From the NCBI RefSeq assembly GCF_000340965.1, contig NZ_ANAY01000007.1, positions 186,001-250,000 of the forward strand: a stretch of 64,000 nt of DNA, in the 5' to 3' direction. This document shows, piece by piece, positions 33,372-42,594 of this stretch (position 1 is its first letter; each line of letters opens with the position of its first letter). Under the pieces are notes generated by a model, which saw only the letters and a list, made by a program, of their open reading frames with translations, ran no database searches and was not told where the DNA came from. This DNA comes from Nocardiopsis kunsanensis DSM 44524 (GTDB lineage Bacteria; Actinomycetota; Actinomycetes; Streptosporangiales; Streptosporangiaceae). The translations under genes were made by a program, and so were the position numbers.

Positions 33372-35699
33372 TCAGGTGGCGGGGAGAGGAGCCGGACGCG
33401 GACGTTTCCAGGGCGCGAGGGAAAGCGGCAGGACCACGGCCCGCAGGCGCGCCGACCGGCTCGTCGAGGCCGCCAGGGCCGCACGCACCGTGCGCAGGTC
33501 CTGCCGCGGTCGTCCGTCCGTGGTCGGTTCGGGCGCGTAGCGCGCCGCCTCCTCGGCCAGTGCCAGACGCCACAGTGCCCGGCGCGCCTCGACCGGTAGC
33601 TCCATGCGTGCGGCCGTAGCGCGCGGGCTCTCCGAGAGCTCCCACGGCAGAGCCAGGTCCACACAGGTGTCGCGTACCTCGCGCCAGGCCGCGTGCGCGG
33701 CCGGGCCCGGGGCGCCGGCCAGGGCTGAGTGCCGGACGGAGCGCACCCACGCACGTACCAGGGCGGGCAGTGCCGCCAGCAGCAACACCGCAAGAGCACC
33801 GCCGGCGTAGGCCGACCACGGCAGGGCCGCCGGGCTGCCCGGGGCCCCCGTCGCACCGCCACCCGCCTCGGAGCCGAGGTCCTCGTCGCCCTCGGGCGGG
33901 GTGCTCTCCCCGCCGGGCTCCTGCGGCTCCTCGGGGACCTCGGGTTCTTCCGGGGACGAGGGCGACTCGGAGGGCGAGGGGGAGGGCGAATCGGAACTTC
34001 CGTCCCGGTCCTCACCGTCCGAGGGGGCGGCGTGCTCGGGCACGGAGGCCGAACCCTGACCGCCCCCGGAGGAGGGTGTGGGCTCGAACCGCACCCATCC
34101 CGAACCCTCGAAGTACAGCTCCGGCCATGCATGGGCGTCACCGGAGGTGACGACCCACCGGTCCCCGTTGGCACGCTCGCCCTGGGTGTAGCCGACCGCC
34201 ACCCGGGCGGGGATGTCCGCCTGGCGCGCCATGAGCGCCATGGCCCCGGCGAACTGCTCGCAGTACCCGATCCGGTCCTCGAACAGGAAGTGGGTCACCG
34301 GGTTGCTCCCCGCGGGCACCTCCGGGGGCCGCAGATCGTAGGAGAAGTCGGCGAAATGGTTCTGGATCGCCACCGCCCGCTCGTAGGCGGAGTCCGCGTC
34401 CTCGGTGAGTGAGTCGGTCAGCTCCTGCACCGACGGATCCAGGTCCTGGGGCAGACCGAGGTGTTCGGCCGACAGCGAGGTCGGGCTCCCGGCATTCTCC
34501 AGGTCCTCGGAGCCGGGCGTGCGCCGGCTGCTCTCCACCGTGAAGCTGAGGCCCGTGGGCGGGGTCCCGGTGGTGAAGACCGTGTGACTGTCCTCGTCCA
34601 CGTGCCACTGCCCGCTCACGTCCACCGACCGTGCCCAGTACGGCAACGGCAGGAACTCCTGGCGCGGGGTGGAGGAACTCAACGAGACCTGTGTGGTCGT
34701 GGTCCCGCCCGGTACCTCGGTGCTCCACCCGGTGGGCAGGGGGAGGTTCTCGCCGGCCACGTTCTCGTCACTGGCGTCGACCGGGTCCATGGTCCAGTTC
34801 TCGCCGTCGAACCGGTCCAGGACGTAGGTACGCAGGTAATCGGGGTCCTCGGCGTCGGTCTGGTAGGTCAGCACGGTGCCGGCGGAGTCGGAGCCCAGCT
34901 CCCGCCGCATCGACACCAGCGGATGGGTCGTGTGCACCACGTTCTCCCCGAACCCCGGATGGTTGCCGTCGGCCAGATCGTAGAGGGCGTCCGTGCGCAG
35001 CGAGGGCACGGCCAACGGCAACGTCACCGCCATGAGTACCGCCACCGCACCGGCCGACGCAGCGGTACCCGCCCGGCGCACCCCGGCAAGGACACGGCTC
35101 CCCGGGGAGGGGGAGGGAACAGGTGCGCCCCACTCGCGGCGGCGCACCCACGACTCCACCGCCAGCAACGCCACGTAACCGGCCGCGCACCACAGGCCCT
35201 GCCACAGGGCCAGGCCGTCGGGGTCCACGACCAGCGGCACGGCCATGAGGATCAGCAGGAGCCCGCCGACCATCCCCGCGCACCGGGCGGTGGCCGCGAG
35301 GAAGTCGGCCACGATCAGGAAGACGGCGAAGACCAGGGCGACGATGAAGGTGAGGCCGGTGTTCGCGGTCACCGGAACGGTGCTCTCGTTGATGTCCGCC
35401 ACGCCACGCTCGAAGACCTGCACCAGGCGGTCCAGCGACGCTTCCGTGGGGAACACCCCCATCGGCGCGGTGTGTGCGGCGAACAAGGGTGTGAGCAGAA
35501 GTACGACGGCCAGTACCTGCAGCAACGGCACCGGTGCGGGGTTCCGGCCCGTCAGCCGGTACAGCGCGGAGGCCCCCGTGGCCGTCACCATCAGCACGAG
35601 GGCGGGCACCCACCAGGAACTGCCGGTCACCAACGGCGCCAACAGCGGCATGGCCGATACCAGGCACACCAGTGTGGCCAGGGGCAACAGTGCTCTCAC
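33372..35699 (-). CDS. TgpA-like membrane protein with transglutaminase domain (DUF3488 + transglutaminase)
   Basis: 775 residues. N-terminal region of about six membrane helices, then an extracytoplasmic transglutaminase-like domain with RIGYCEQFAGAMALMAR (nucleophilic Cys) and SGDAHAWPELYF (His). A Ser/Pro/Glu-rich linker of about 60 residues follows, then one more membrane helix and a cytoplasmic domain. Start: GTG at 35699, overlapping the DUF58 stop by 4 nt (GTGA). Together with DUF58 and MoxR it forms the usual actinobacterial three-gene module whose role is thought to be at the cell envelope; the precise substrate is unknown. Confidence 0.9.
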   Translation of the reverse strand: MRALLPLATLVCLVSAMPLLAPLVTGSSWWVPALVLMVTATGASALYRLTGRNPAPVPLLQVLAVVLLLTPLFAAHTAPMGVFPTEASLDRLVQVFERGVADINESTVPVTANTGLTFIVALVFAVFLIVADFLAATARCAGMVGGLLLILMAVPLVVDPDGLALWQGLWCAAGYVALLAVESWVRRREWGAPVPSPSPGSRVLAGVRRAGTAASAGAVAVLMAVTLPLAVPSLRTDALYDLADGNHPGFGENVVHTTHPLVSMRRELGSDSAGTVLTYQTDAEDPDYLRTYVLDRFDGENWTMDPVDASDENVAGENLPLPTGWSTEVPGGTTTTQVSLSSSTPRQEFLPLPYWARSVDVSGQWHVDEDSHTVFTTGTPPTGLSFTVESSRRTPGSEDLENAGSPTSLSAEHLGLPQDLDPSVQELTDSLTEDADSAYERAVAIQNHFADFSYDLRPPEVPAGSNPVTHFLFEDRIGYCEQFAGAMALMARQADIPARVAVGYTQGERANGDRWVVTSGDAHAWPELYFEGSGWVRFEPTPSSGGGQGSASVPEHAAPSDGEDRDGSSDSPSPSPSESPSSPEEPEVPEEPQEPGGESTPPEGDEDLGSEAGGGATGAPGSPAALPWSAYAGGALAVLLLAALPALVRAWVRSVRHSALAGAPGPAAHAAWREVRDTCVDLALPWELSESPRATAARMELPVEARRALWRLALAEEAARYAPEPTTDGRPRQDLRTVRAALAASTSRSARLRAVVLPLSLAPWKRPRPAPLPAT

Positions 35700-36943
35700 A
35701 GCGGGCCCTCCGGGAAGACACGCGGCGCTGCTGCGGGCAGGGGTGCCTCGCCGGTCGAGCGCCACAGGTGGGGGAGTCGGTCGGGGTGGGGCAGCCGCAG
35801 CACCTGCCATCCACCCGAGGCCAGCACACGCTCCGCCTCGTGTACGGCCTCCTCTGAGGGCCAGGCCGCACCGGTGCACAGGACCGCCACGCGCCGCGCC
35901 CCGCCTCCGACACGGGCGAGGGCGCCGGCCTCGTCGGGGCCGACAGCACCCAGCACGACGGTGATCAGGCCGGGGGAGGGGCCGCGCCCGGCGGACAGCG
36001 CCGAGATGCCCGCGTGCAGGCCGGTGCTACCGGAGACCCCGGTGAGGGCGAGACCGTCGAGCACGCCCGGGAGCCCGGACACGGGCAGGTGGCCGTCGGC
36101 GCCGTACAGATTCAGGTCGTGGCCGTCCTCGAGCGAACGTACCGCCACCGAAGCCGCCGCGGTCACCGCGGTCTCCAGGGACGAGTCCGCCTGCTCGCCC
36201 CGGTGCGCGCAGGCCCGGGTGTCCAAGAACAGGGCCTGGTGTTCGCGCTGCTGCTGTTCGTCGCGGCGCACCATGAGTTCGCCGTGTTTGGCGGTCGAGG
36301 GCCAGTGCACCCGCCGCATCTCGTCGCCGTACCGGTACTCGCGCGGGACCGGGTCCTGTTCACCGGCGCCGTTCGCCGTCCGCCTCGGTGTGTGCTCCCC
36401 CTGCGGACCGCCCCGCACACCCAGTGGGGGCAGAGCCAGCGTGCGCGGGGTGACCAGCAAGGACACGGGCGTGTCGGCCTCGCGTGTGACACGCACGCAC
36501 CCCAGCGGGTCGCCGATGACCACCCGCAGCGGCCCGACGGGGTAGCGCCCACGCACCTGGGGGCGCACCAGGTAATTCACCTCGCGCACAGAACGCGCAC
36601 CGAGATGTCCCACGTCGAAACGGGGCTCCTCACCCAGCAGGACCGGGACCGTGTCGGCCAACGCCACCGAGGGCACCGGCCACAGGGGGGAGGAGTTTCC
36701 GACCCGTACCACGACCCGCGCGGCCTGGCCGACGTGCAGACGGTGCGGGTGGACCAGACGGCTGTGCCCCACGCGTGCCTGCGCCCCCAGGAGCGTCAGT
36801 GCGGACAACGGCGGCACGCAGACCAGGAACACACCTACGGCCACGAGCTCGAACTGTTCGACGACCAGCCCCGCCACGAGGAAGGCCGAACCGAAGACCA
36901 GCATGCAGACGCCTCGCGCGGTGAGGGTTCGTCGCGGGAGCAT
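35696..36943 (-). CDS. DUF58 domain protein
   Basis: 415 residues. Two N-terminal membrane segments (VCMLVFGSAFLVAGLVVEQF and ELVAVGVFLVCVPPLSALTL), then an Ig-like stretch and the DUF58 signature REYRYGDEMRRVHWPSTAKH followed by GELMVRRDEQQQ, a degenerate VWA-like domain. ATG at 36943 with GAGAGG upstream. It is the middle gene of the MoxR-DUF58-transglutaminase operon; DUF58 proteins are usual partners of MoxR ATPases. Confidence 0.92.
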   Translation of the reverse strand: MLPRRTLTARGVCMLVFGSAFLVAGLVVEQFELVAVGVFLVCVPPLSALTLLGAQARVGHSRLVHPHRLHVGQAARVVVRVGNSSPLWPVPSVALADTVPVLLGEEPRFDVGHLGARSVREVNYLVRPQVRGRYPVGPLRVVIGDPLGCVRVTREADTPVSLLVTPRTLALPPLGVRGGPQGEHTPRRTANGAGEQDPVPREYRYGDEMRRVHWPSTAKHGELMVRRDEQQQREHQALFLDTRACAHRGEQADSSLETAVTAAASVAVRSLEDGHDLNLYGADGHLPVSGLPGVLDGLALTGVSGSTGLHAGISALSAGRGPSPGLITVVLGAVGPDEAGALARVGGGARRVAVLCTGAAWPSEEAVHEAERVLASGGWQVLRLPHPDRLPHLWRSTGEAPLPAAAPRVFPEGPL

Positions 36944-36992
36944 GGGCCCTCTCTCGGGATCTGGTCGGGAGTGCCGGAGCCGGCGCCGGTGG

Positions 36993-37985
36993 TTACTGGG
37001 GGCCGGGGACCGGCAGACGCGCCACGATGCGGGACACGATCTGCTCAGGGGTCAGGCGTTCCATCCGGGCCTCGGGTCCGGGCAGCAGGCGGTGGGCCAG
37101 GACCGGAACGGCCAGGGCCTGCACGTCGTCGGGCACCACGTAGTGGCGGCCGTCGAGGGCGGCGTGGGCACGTGCGGCGCGCACCAGGTGCAGAGTAGCG
37201 CGCGGCGAGGCGCCCAGGTCCAGTTCGGGGGCGGTACGAGTGGCGTTGACCAGGTCCACGACGTAGCGGCGCATCCCGGGGGCCACGTGCACCTCGCACA
37301 CCCGATCGGCGATGTCGCGGAGCTGGGCGGCGTCGGCCACCGGGGTCAGTGCCTCCAGCGGCGAACCGGCACTGTGGGAGTCGATCATGTCGAGCTCGTC
37401 CTGCGGCGCCGGGTACCCGACCGAGACGCGGGCCATGAAACGGTCCCGCTGCGCCTCGGGCAGGGCGTAGGTGCCTTCCATGTCACCGGGGTTCTGCGTG
37501 GCCACGACCATGAAGGGCCGCTCCAGCGGGCGGGTCTGCCCGTCCGCGCTGACCTGCCGTTCCTCCATGCATTCCAGGAGAGCCGACTGGGTCTTGGGTG
37601 AGGCGCGGTTGATCTCGTCGCCGAGCACGATGTTGGCGAAGACCGGTCCCGGATTGAACTCGAACTCGTGGCGGTCCTGGTGGTAGACGCTCACCCCGGT
37701 GATGTCACTGGGAAGCAGGTCGGGGGTGAACTGCACGCGCTGTACCGAGCAGTCCACGGCGCGGCCCAGTGCTTTGGCGAGCATCGTCTTGCCCACGCCC
37801 GGCACGTCCTCGATGAGGAGGTGTCCTTCGGCCAACAGCACGGTCAGGGTGAGGCGTAGGACATCGGGTTTGCCTTCGATGACCGTTCCGATGGCTCCAC
37901 GAATGCGTTCGGCCACGGCGACGACTTCGCCGACCTGACCGCGGACGCCACCCCCTTGGCCGTCGTTCTGTGTGCCGAGTGACAC
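36993..37985 (-). CDS. MoxR-type AAA+ ATPase
   Basis: 330 residues. Walker A LLIEDVPGVGKTMLAKALG, Walker B ANIVLGDEINRASPKTQSALL and the VVATQNPGDMEGTYALPEAQ sensor-1 region define the MoxR family, thought to act as chaperones for VWA partners such as DUF58 proteins. GTG at 37985 is preceded by GGGAGGGG. The promoter on the minus strand (-35 TTGCAA, -10 TAGCCT) lies at 38043-38070, divergent from mraZ. Confidence 0.94.
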   Translation of the reverse strand: MSLGTQNDGQGGGVRGQVGEVVAVAERIRGAIGTVIEGKPDVLRLTLTVLLAEGHLLIEDVPGVGKTMLAKALGRAVDCSVQRVQFTPDLLPSDITGVSVYHQDRHEFEFNPGPVFANIVLGDEINRASPKTQSALLECMEERQVSADGQTRPLERPFMVVATQNPGDMEGTYALPEAQRDRFMARVSVGYPAPQDELDMIDSHSAGSPLEALTPVADAAQLRDIADRVCEVHVAPGMRRYVVDLVNATRTAPELDLGASPRATLHLVRAARAHAALDGRHYVVPDDVQALAVPVLAHRLLPGPEARMERLTPEQIVSRIVARLPVPGPQ

Positions 37986-38042
37986 AAGACCCCTCCCGCT
38001 CCCTGTGGCTCCGCGTAGCGGGTAACCGGTGCTTTCGAACCG

Positions 38043-38070
38043 AGGCTAGGCCGAATCCGGTTGATTGCAA
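38043..38070 (-). promoter_or_regulatory. Promoter of the MoxR-DUF58-transglutaminase operon
   Basis: Read on the minus strand: -35 TTGCAA (38065-38070), 16-bp spacer, -10 TAGCCT (38043-38048), giving a leader of about 50 nt. It shares the 374-nt intergenic region with mraZ; the rest of that region, 38071-38271, shows nothing definite. Confidence 0.55.
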
Positions 38071-38278
38071 ACCACGATTGCCGGAATCGGTCGCCGTTGT
38101 GGCCCAGGAGGGACAAGAGCGACCGAAAAGGTTCGCCCTGCCTCCGTGGGCGCTCCCGTGCCCTGATGTCCGCCGTGTGCGTGTGCATCCGCATGCCACC
38201 CCTGGCGCTCCCTGACGCTCCACCGCTTTGACCTGCGGAAATGCTGAAGCGTGAGGGCTCTGTGCGCGATATTGACTG

Positions 38279-38324
38279 TTGACCGTGGAGCGGAGTGGAG
38301 TAGGGTGGAGCGAAGTGGTGGAAG
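38279..38324 (+). promoter_or_regulatory. mraZ promoter overlapped by four direct repeats (MraZ operator)
   Basis: -35 TTGACC (38279-38284), 16-bp spacer, -10 TAGGGT (38301-38306). GTGGAG occurs at 38285, 38295 and 38305 and GTGGTG at 38315, a strict 10-bp period. MraZ binds its own promoter at GTGGN/TGGGN direct repeats of this period in other bacteria, so these are very likely its operator, placed to block RNA polymerase over the -10 and spacer. Confidence 0.85.
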
Positions 38325-38359
38325 AGGCTCCCCACGTACAGGGGCGAGGAGGTGAGCGT

Positions 38360-38791
38360 GTGTTTCTCGGCACTCATACGCCTCGCCTCGACCCGAAGGG
38401 GCGCCTGTTCCTGCCCGCGAAGTACCGCGACGAGTTGTCGGGGGGCCTGGTGATCACCAAGGGCCAGGAGCACTGCCTCTACGTCTTTCCCGCCGCGGAA
38501 TTCGCCCGCTTGACCCGGGCCCTGCGCGAGGCGCCGGTCACCGACAAGGCAGTGCGCGACTACAGCAGGATCCTCTTCGCCAGTGCCTCGGACGAGTCGT
38601 GCGACAAGCAGGGGCGGGTCACCGTCCCGCCCCAGCTCCGCGCCTACGCGGGGCTGGAGCGCGACTGCGTGGTCATCGGGGCCAACACACGCCTGGAGAT
38701 CTGGTCCTCCCAGGCCTGGGCCGACTACGAGGCCCAGCAGGAGCCGGTCTTCGCCCGTCTGTCGGAGGAGGTGCTGCCCGGGGCGCTGTGA
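38360..38791 (+). CDS. mraZ: Transcriptional regulator MraZ
   Basis: AbrB-like repressor of the dcw cluster. The 143-residue protein has two copies of the MraZ half: [20 protein letters not shown] and [20 protein letters not shown], each ending the DNA-binding DxxGR motif. GTG at 38360 has GAGGAGGTGA upstream and fits the family N-terminus VFLGTH; the longer ORF start at 38279 lies within the promoter. The 276-nt gap to rsmH contains a GGCGGG/CCCGCC hairpin right after the stop and another stem-loop at 38924-38938. Confidence 0.95.
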   Translation: MFLGTHTPRLDPKGRLFLPAKYRDELSGGLVITKGQEHCLYVFPAAEFARLTRALREAPVTDKAVRDYSRILFASASDESCDKQGRVTVPPQLRAYAGLERDCVVIGANTRLEIWSSQAWADYEAQQEPVFARLSEEVLPGAL

Positions 38792-38923
38792 GGGCGGCGG
38801 GCCCCACCCGCCGAACGCACGGCCCAACGTCGACCCCTTGCAAACCGAGGCCGGCCGGGCCTCGCCGAGCACGGCACACACGAGCTGGCGCGACTTCCCC
38901 GGTGCCAGGTCGTGGGAGCCTGA

Positions 38924-38942
38924 CCACCCAAAAGGTGGACAA
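38924..38942 (+). promoter_or_regulatory. Stem-loop and -10-like element upstream of rsmH
   Basis: CCACC-CAAAA-GGTGG (38924-38938) is followed by GACAAT, a reasonable -10. It suggests a second promoter for rsmH-ftsL-ftsI in addition to read-through from mraZ. No -35 is convincing. Confidence 0.35.
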
Positions 38943-39067
38943 TGGCGGCTGTGCTCGGTGGGCCCGGCCGGGCTCGGTCCGGGCCACGCGAACACACCGG
39001 CCGCGCCGCCCGGACGGACGCGGCCACGACGGCGAAGACGGCACGGAGCGTGGAGGAACACCACCGC

Positions 39068-40138
39068 ATGGGGGAGACCCGGCAGCACGATCGTTCCGAG
39101 GGGGACGACTCGCGAAACACCCGTACAGGCAGCAACACACAGAGCTCCGAGGTCGCCGACCGCGTCCGCGCGGCCAGGGAAGGGCTCGACCCCCTCCACG
39201 TGCCGGTCATGCTCGACCGCATCGTCGAACTGCTCGCCCCCGCCCTCACCGAACCGGGCGCCGTCCTGGTCGACGGCACCCTCGGCCTGGGCGGGCACGC
39301 CGAGGCCCTGCTCAAAGCCTGCCCCGAGATGCATCTGGTGGGGGTGGACCGCGACACCAGCGCGCTGGAACGCAGCGCCGAACGCCTCGCGCCCTACGCC
39401 GACCGCACCCACTTCGTGCACGCGGTCTACTCCGACCTCCCCGAGGCCCTGGAACAGGCGGGGGTCACCGGTGCCCAGGCCGTCCTGCTCGACCTGGGGG
39501 TGTCCTCACCACAGCTGGACGAGACCGACCGCGGTTTCGCCTACGCACACGAGGCCCCGCTCGACATGCGCATGGACCGCACCCAGGAGCTGACCGCCGC
39601 CGACGTGGTCAACAACTACCCCGTAGCCGACCTCACCAGAGTCCTGCGGGTGCACGGCGAGGAACGTTTCGCCTCCCGCATCGCCCGCGCCATCGAACGC
39701 CGTCGCGCCCAGGGGCCCCTGGACTCCACCAGCGAACTCGCCGAGCTGGTCCGTGAGGCGATCCCGGCCGCGACCCGGCGCACCGGTGGACACCCGGCCA
39801 AACGCACCTTCCAGGGCCTGCGCATCGAGGTCAACGCCGAGCTGTCCATCCTCGAGGACGCCTTGCCGGCTGCGCTCTCGAGCCTGGACGTGGGCGGCCG
39901 TATCGCCGTGTTGTCCTACCACTCCCTGGAGGACCGCATGAGCAAGCGCGCCCTGGCGGCCCTGGCCAAGGACACCACCCCCGCAGATCTGCCCGTACCC
40001 CTCCCGGACCGGCAGCCCGAGATCCGCCTCCTGACCCGGGGGGCGGAACTCCCAACGGACGAAGAGAACGAACAGAACCCGCGCGCCCGCTCGGCCCGGC
40101 TCAGGGCCGCCGAACGGGTGCGCGCTCCGTCGCGGTGA
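39068..40138 (+). CDS. rsmH: 16S rRNA m4C1402 methyltransferase RsmH
   Basis: Methylates N4 of C1402 in 16S r[39 protein letters not shown] (SAM loop), [25 protein letters not shown], and later [13 protein letters not shown] and [10 protein letters not shown] are the family motifs. 356 residues from the ATG at 39068, which has GGAGG 11 nt upstream; the first 35 residues are a polar extension not shared by all relatives. ftsL follows after 12 nt. Confidence 0.94.
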   Translation: MGETRQHDRSEGDDSRNTRTGSNTQSSEVADRVRAAREGLDPLHVPVMLDRIVELLAPALTEPGAVLVDGTLGLGGHAEALLKACPEMHLVGVDRDTSALERSAERLAPYADRTHFVHAVYSDLPEALEQAGVTGAQAVLLDLGVSSPQLDETDRGFAYAHEAPLDMRMDRTQELTAADVVNNYPVADLTRVLRVHGEERFASRIARAIERRRAQGPLDSTSELAELVREAIPAATRRTGGHPAKRTFQGLRIEVNAELSILEDALPAALSSLDVGGRIAVLSYHSLEDRMSKRALAALAKDTTPADLPVPLPDRQPEIRLLTRGAELPTDEENEQNPRARSARLRAAERVRAPSR

Positions 40139-40150
40139 CAGGGAGAGCAG

Positions 40151-40576
40151 ATGAGCACCACGAGCAGGAAGAGCCGCAGGCCCACACGCGGTCGCAGAAC
40201 CGCGCGGCCCACCCGGAGCAGGCCCCCGCGTCCGGCACCGGGCGCGGTGGGCGGAGGTACGGCGGCGAGCCCCACACGGGCCCCGCGTATCCCCTTCGTC
40301 CTGCTCGTGCTGTGCCTGATGGTGTCGGCGCTGGTGAGTCTGCTGGTCCTGCGCAGTGTCGTGGCCCAGGAGGCCTACGCCATCACGAGTCTGCAGTCGC
40401 AGAACCGGGGGTTGTCCTACCAGGAACAGGAGCTCCAGGACGAGGTCGCACACCTGGAGGACAGCGACAGGATCGCCGAGGAGGCCGAAGAGATGGGGAT
40501 GGAGCAGGGGGAGGCTCCGCTCTTCCTCGACCCGGACGAGGGTGAGGTCGTCGGAGGTCAGGGAGGCGCCGAGTGA
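40151..40576 (+). CDS. ftsL: Cell-division protein FtsL (septum formation initiator-like)
   Basis: Bitopic divisome protein of 141 residues. A strongly basic cytoplasmic tail of about 45 residues (many Arg and Pro) precedes the membrane helix FVLLVLCLMVSALVSLLVL, followed by a short extracytoplasmic coiled coil (SLQSQNRGLSYQEQELQDEV). Identified by topology and position between rsmH and ftsI more than by sequence. GGGAGAG precedes the ATG; the stop overlaps the ftsI GTG (GTGA). Confidence 0.85.
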   Translation: MSTTSRKSRRPTRGRRTARPTRSRPPRPAPGAVGGGTAASPTRAPRIPFVLLVLCLMVSALVSLLVLRSVVAQEAYAITSLQSQNRGLSYQEQELQDEVAHLEDSDRIAEEAEEMGMEQGEAPLFLDPDEGEVVGGQGGAE

Positions 40577-42540
40577 GTTCGTCCCGCGACCGGCGTCCCC
40601 GTGACCCCCGCAGGCCGGGAGCGGCGAGCCGGTCCGGTTCGCGCCCCGACAAGCGCCCCCAACGTGAACCGCGCCGCCCCGACGGCGGCGCCCGGGGACG
40701 GCCCTCCGGCCGCTCGGGCGCCGCCCGCCCGGGCGCGCGCGAACGCAGGGGCGGGACCGTGCGCAGATCGGCCCCGAAACCCCCGCCGCCGCTGTTGCGC
40801 CGTACGTTCCGGCGCGGCGACCCGAAGAAGCGCATCAAGATCGGCGGGGTGCTCATCGTGGCGATCATGGTGCTCTTCGCCGGCCGCCTGACCCAGATCC
40901 AGGGGTTCGAGGCCGAGGAGTACGCGGCGGCCGCCTCCGACATGCGCCTGCAGACCATCGACGTGCCGACGCTGCGGGGCCAGATCACCGACGCCGACGG
41001 GAACCCGTTCGCGCTCTCGACCGAGGTGCGCACCGTCTTCGTCGACCCCGAGGAGGTCGAACCGGAAGAACGCGACCAGGTCGTCTCGGAGCTGACCGAG
41101 TACTTCGACCTGAACGCCGACGAGGTCGCCGCGAAGGTCGACGCCACACCCAGCCGGTACCAGGTCGTCACCGAGGGGGTCCGGCCCGACGACTGGTACG
41201 AGTTCCGGGACCTGGGACTGTCGGGCGTGGGTGCCGAGGTCGACTACGAGCGCGTCTACCCCGACGAGACGGGCGCAGCCGACCTGGTCGGGTTCGTCGG
41301 TGCGGAAGGCTACGGCCTGGAAGGGCTGGAGGGCTACCTGGACGGGACCCTGGCCGGTGAGGCCGGCAAACGCCAGGTGGAGGTCGCCAACGACGGGACA
41401 CAGATCCCCATGGCAGGCGGGCTGGTGCGCGAGCCCGAGCCGGGCCGGGACGTGCGCCTGACCCTGGACCGCGACATCCAGTGGAAGGCGACCCGGGCCC
41501 TGGCCGATCAGGTCGAGTCCCTGGACGCCGAGGGCGGCAGCGCCATCGTCTCCCGTCCCGACGGAGAGATCCTGGCGATGGCCGACCACCCGTCCTACTC
41601 CCAGGGGGACATCGGGGACAGCACCGCCGAGGACTGGTCCAACGGGGCGGTGGCCGAGACCTTCGAGCCCGGCAGTACCAACAAGGTCATCACCATCGGT
41701 TCTGCGCTGGAGGAAGGAACGACCACACCCGAGAGCGTGTTCACGGTGCCCTACTCGATGGAGTACTACGACCAGACCTTCCGCAACTCCGAGAACAACG
41801 GCACCCAGCGCCTGACGGTCAACGGCATCATGGCCCAGTCCAGCAACGTGGGCACCATCAAGATCGCGGACGAGGTCGGGGCCCAGGACCTGCACGCCTA
41901 CATGGACCGGTTCGGACTGGGCCGGCCCACCGGCCTGGACGTGCCGGGGGAGGAATCCGGTGTGCTGACCGACCCCGACGACTGGTGGGGTACCCAGCTG
42001 CCGTCGGTCTCCATCGGACACGGCCTGTCGGTCAACGCCGTACAGATGGCGTCGGTCTACGCGACCATCGCCAACGGCGGCGAACGTGTGGAACCCACGG
42101 TCATCGACGGAACCGTCGCCCCCAGCGGCGAGTTCACCCCGGCAGAAGAACGCGAAAGCACCCGCGTGCTGAGCGAGGAGAGCGCGGACCAGCTCTCCCT
42201 CATGCTGGAGGCGGTCACCAGCGACGAGGGCACCGCGCCACAGGCACGCATCGACGGTTACCGGGTGGCGGGCAAGACCGGTACCGCCAACCGGATCGAC
42301 CCGGAGACCGGGAGCTACGAGGACGGCGGATACACCGCGACCTTCGCCGGGTTCGCCCCGGCCGACGACCCGGAGATCGTCGTGCAGGTCGTTCTGCACA
42401 ACCCGAAGAACTCCTACTACGGCGGTGAGGCGGCCGGTCCGGTCTTCAACGACATCATGAGTTTCGCACTCAAGTCCGAGCAGGTGCCGCCGACGGGGGA
42501 GGACCCGCCCGCGCTCCGTCTGCTGGAGGAGGAGAAATGA
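40573..42540 (+). CDS. ftsI: Septal peptidoglycan transpeptidase FtsI (PBP3, class B PBP)
   Basis: Cross-links septal peptidoglycan. 655 residues. A highly basic Arg/Pro tail of about 90 residues, then the membrane helix IGGVLIVAIMVLFAGRLTQI and the dimerisation domain (RGQITDADGNPFALS). The transpeptidase domain has the nucleophile motif EPGSTNKVITIGS (SXXK), SSN in AQSSNVGTIK and KTGTAN. The Arg-rich N-terminus is longer than in most relatives. GTG at 40573 overlaps ftsL. Followed by a strong hairpin instead of murE. Confidence 0.95.
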   Translation: MSSSRDRRPRDPRRPGAASRSGSRPDKRPQREPRRPDGGARGRPSGRSGAARPGARERRGGTVRRSAPKPPPPLLRRTFRRGDPKKRIKIGGVLIVAIMVLFAGRLTQIQGFEAEEYAAAASDMRLQTIDVPTLRGQITDADGNPFALSTEVRTVFVDPEEVEPEERDQVVSELTEYFDLNADEVAAKVDATPSRYQVVTEGVRPDDWYEFRDLGLSGVGAEVDYERVYPDETGAADLVGFVGAEGYGLEGLEGYLDGTLAGEAGKRQVEVANDGTQIPMAGGLVREPEPGRDVRLTLDRDIQWKATRALADQVESLDAEGGSAIVSRPDGEILAMADHPSYSQGDIGDSTAEDWSNGAVAETFEPGSTNKVITIGSALEEGTTTPESVFTVPYSMEYYDQTFRNSENNGTQRLTVNGIMAQSSNVGTIKIADEVGAQDLHAYMDRFGLGRPTGLDVPGEESGVLTDPDDWWGTQLPSVSIGHGLSVNAVQMASVYATIANGGERVEPTVIDGTVAPSGEFTPAEERESTRVLSEESADQLSLMLEAVTSDEGTAPQARIDGYRVAGKTGTANRIDPETGSYEDGGYTATFAGFAPADDPEIVVQVVLHNPKNSYYGGEAAGPVFNDIMSFALKSEQVPPTGEDPPALRLLEEEK

Positions 42541-42551
42541 ACCGGTAGGCC

Positions 42552-42589
42552 CCTCCGGCGCCGTCCGCATACGGGGGCGGCGCCGGAGG
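42552..42589. terminator. Bidirectional terminator after ftsI
   Basis: Perfect 12-bp arms CCTCCGGCGCCG / CGGCGCCGGAGG with an inner CCGT/ACGG pairing, located between convergent ftsI and the methyltransferase gene. It should isolate ftsI from murE. Confidence 0.7.
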
Positions 42590-42594
42590 CCGGG

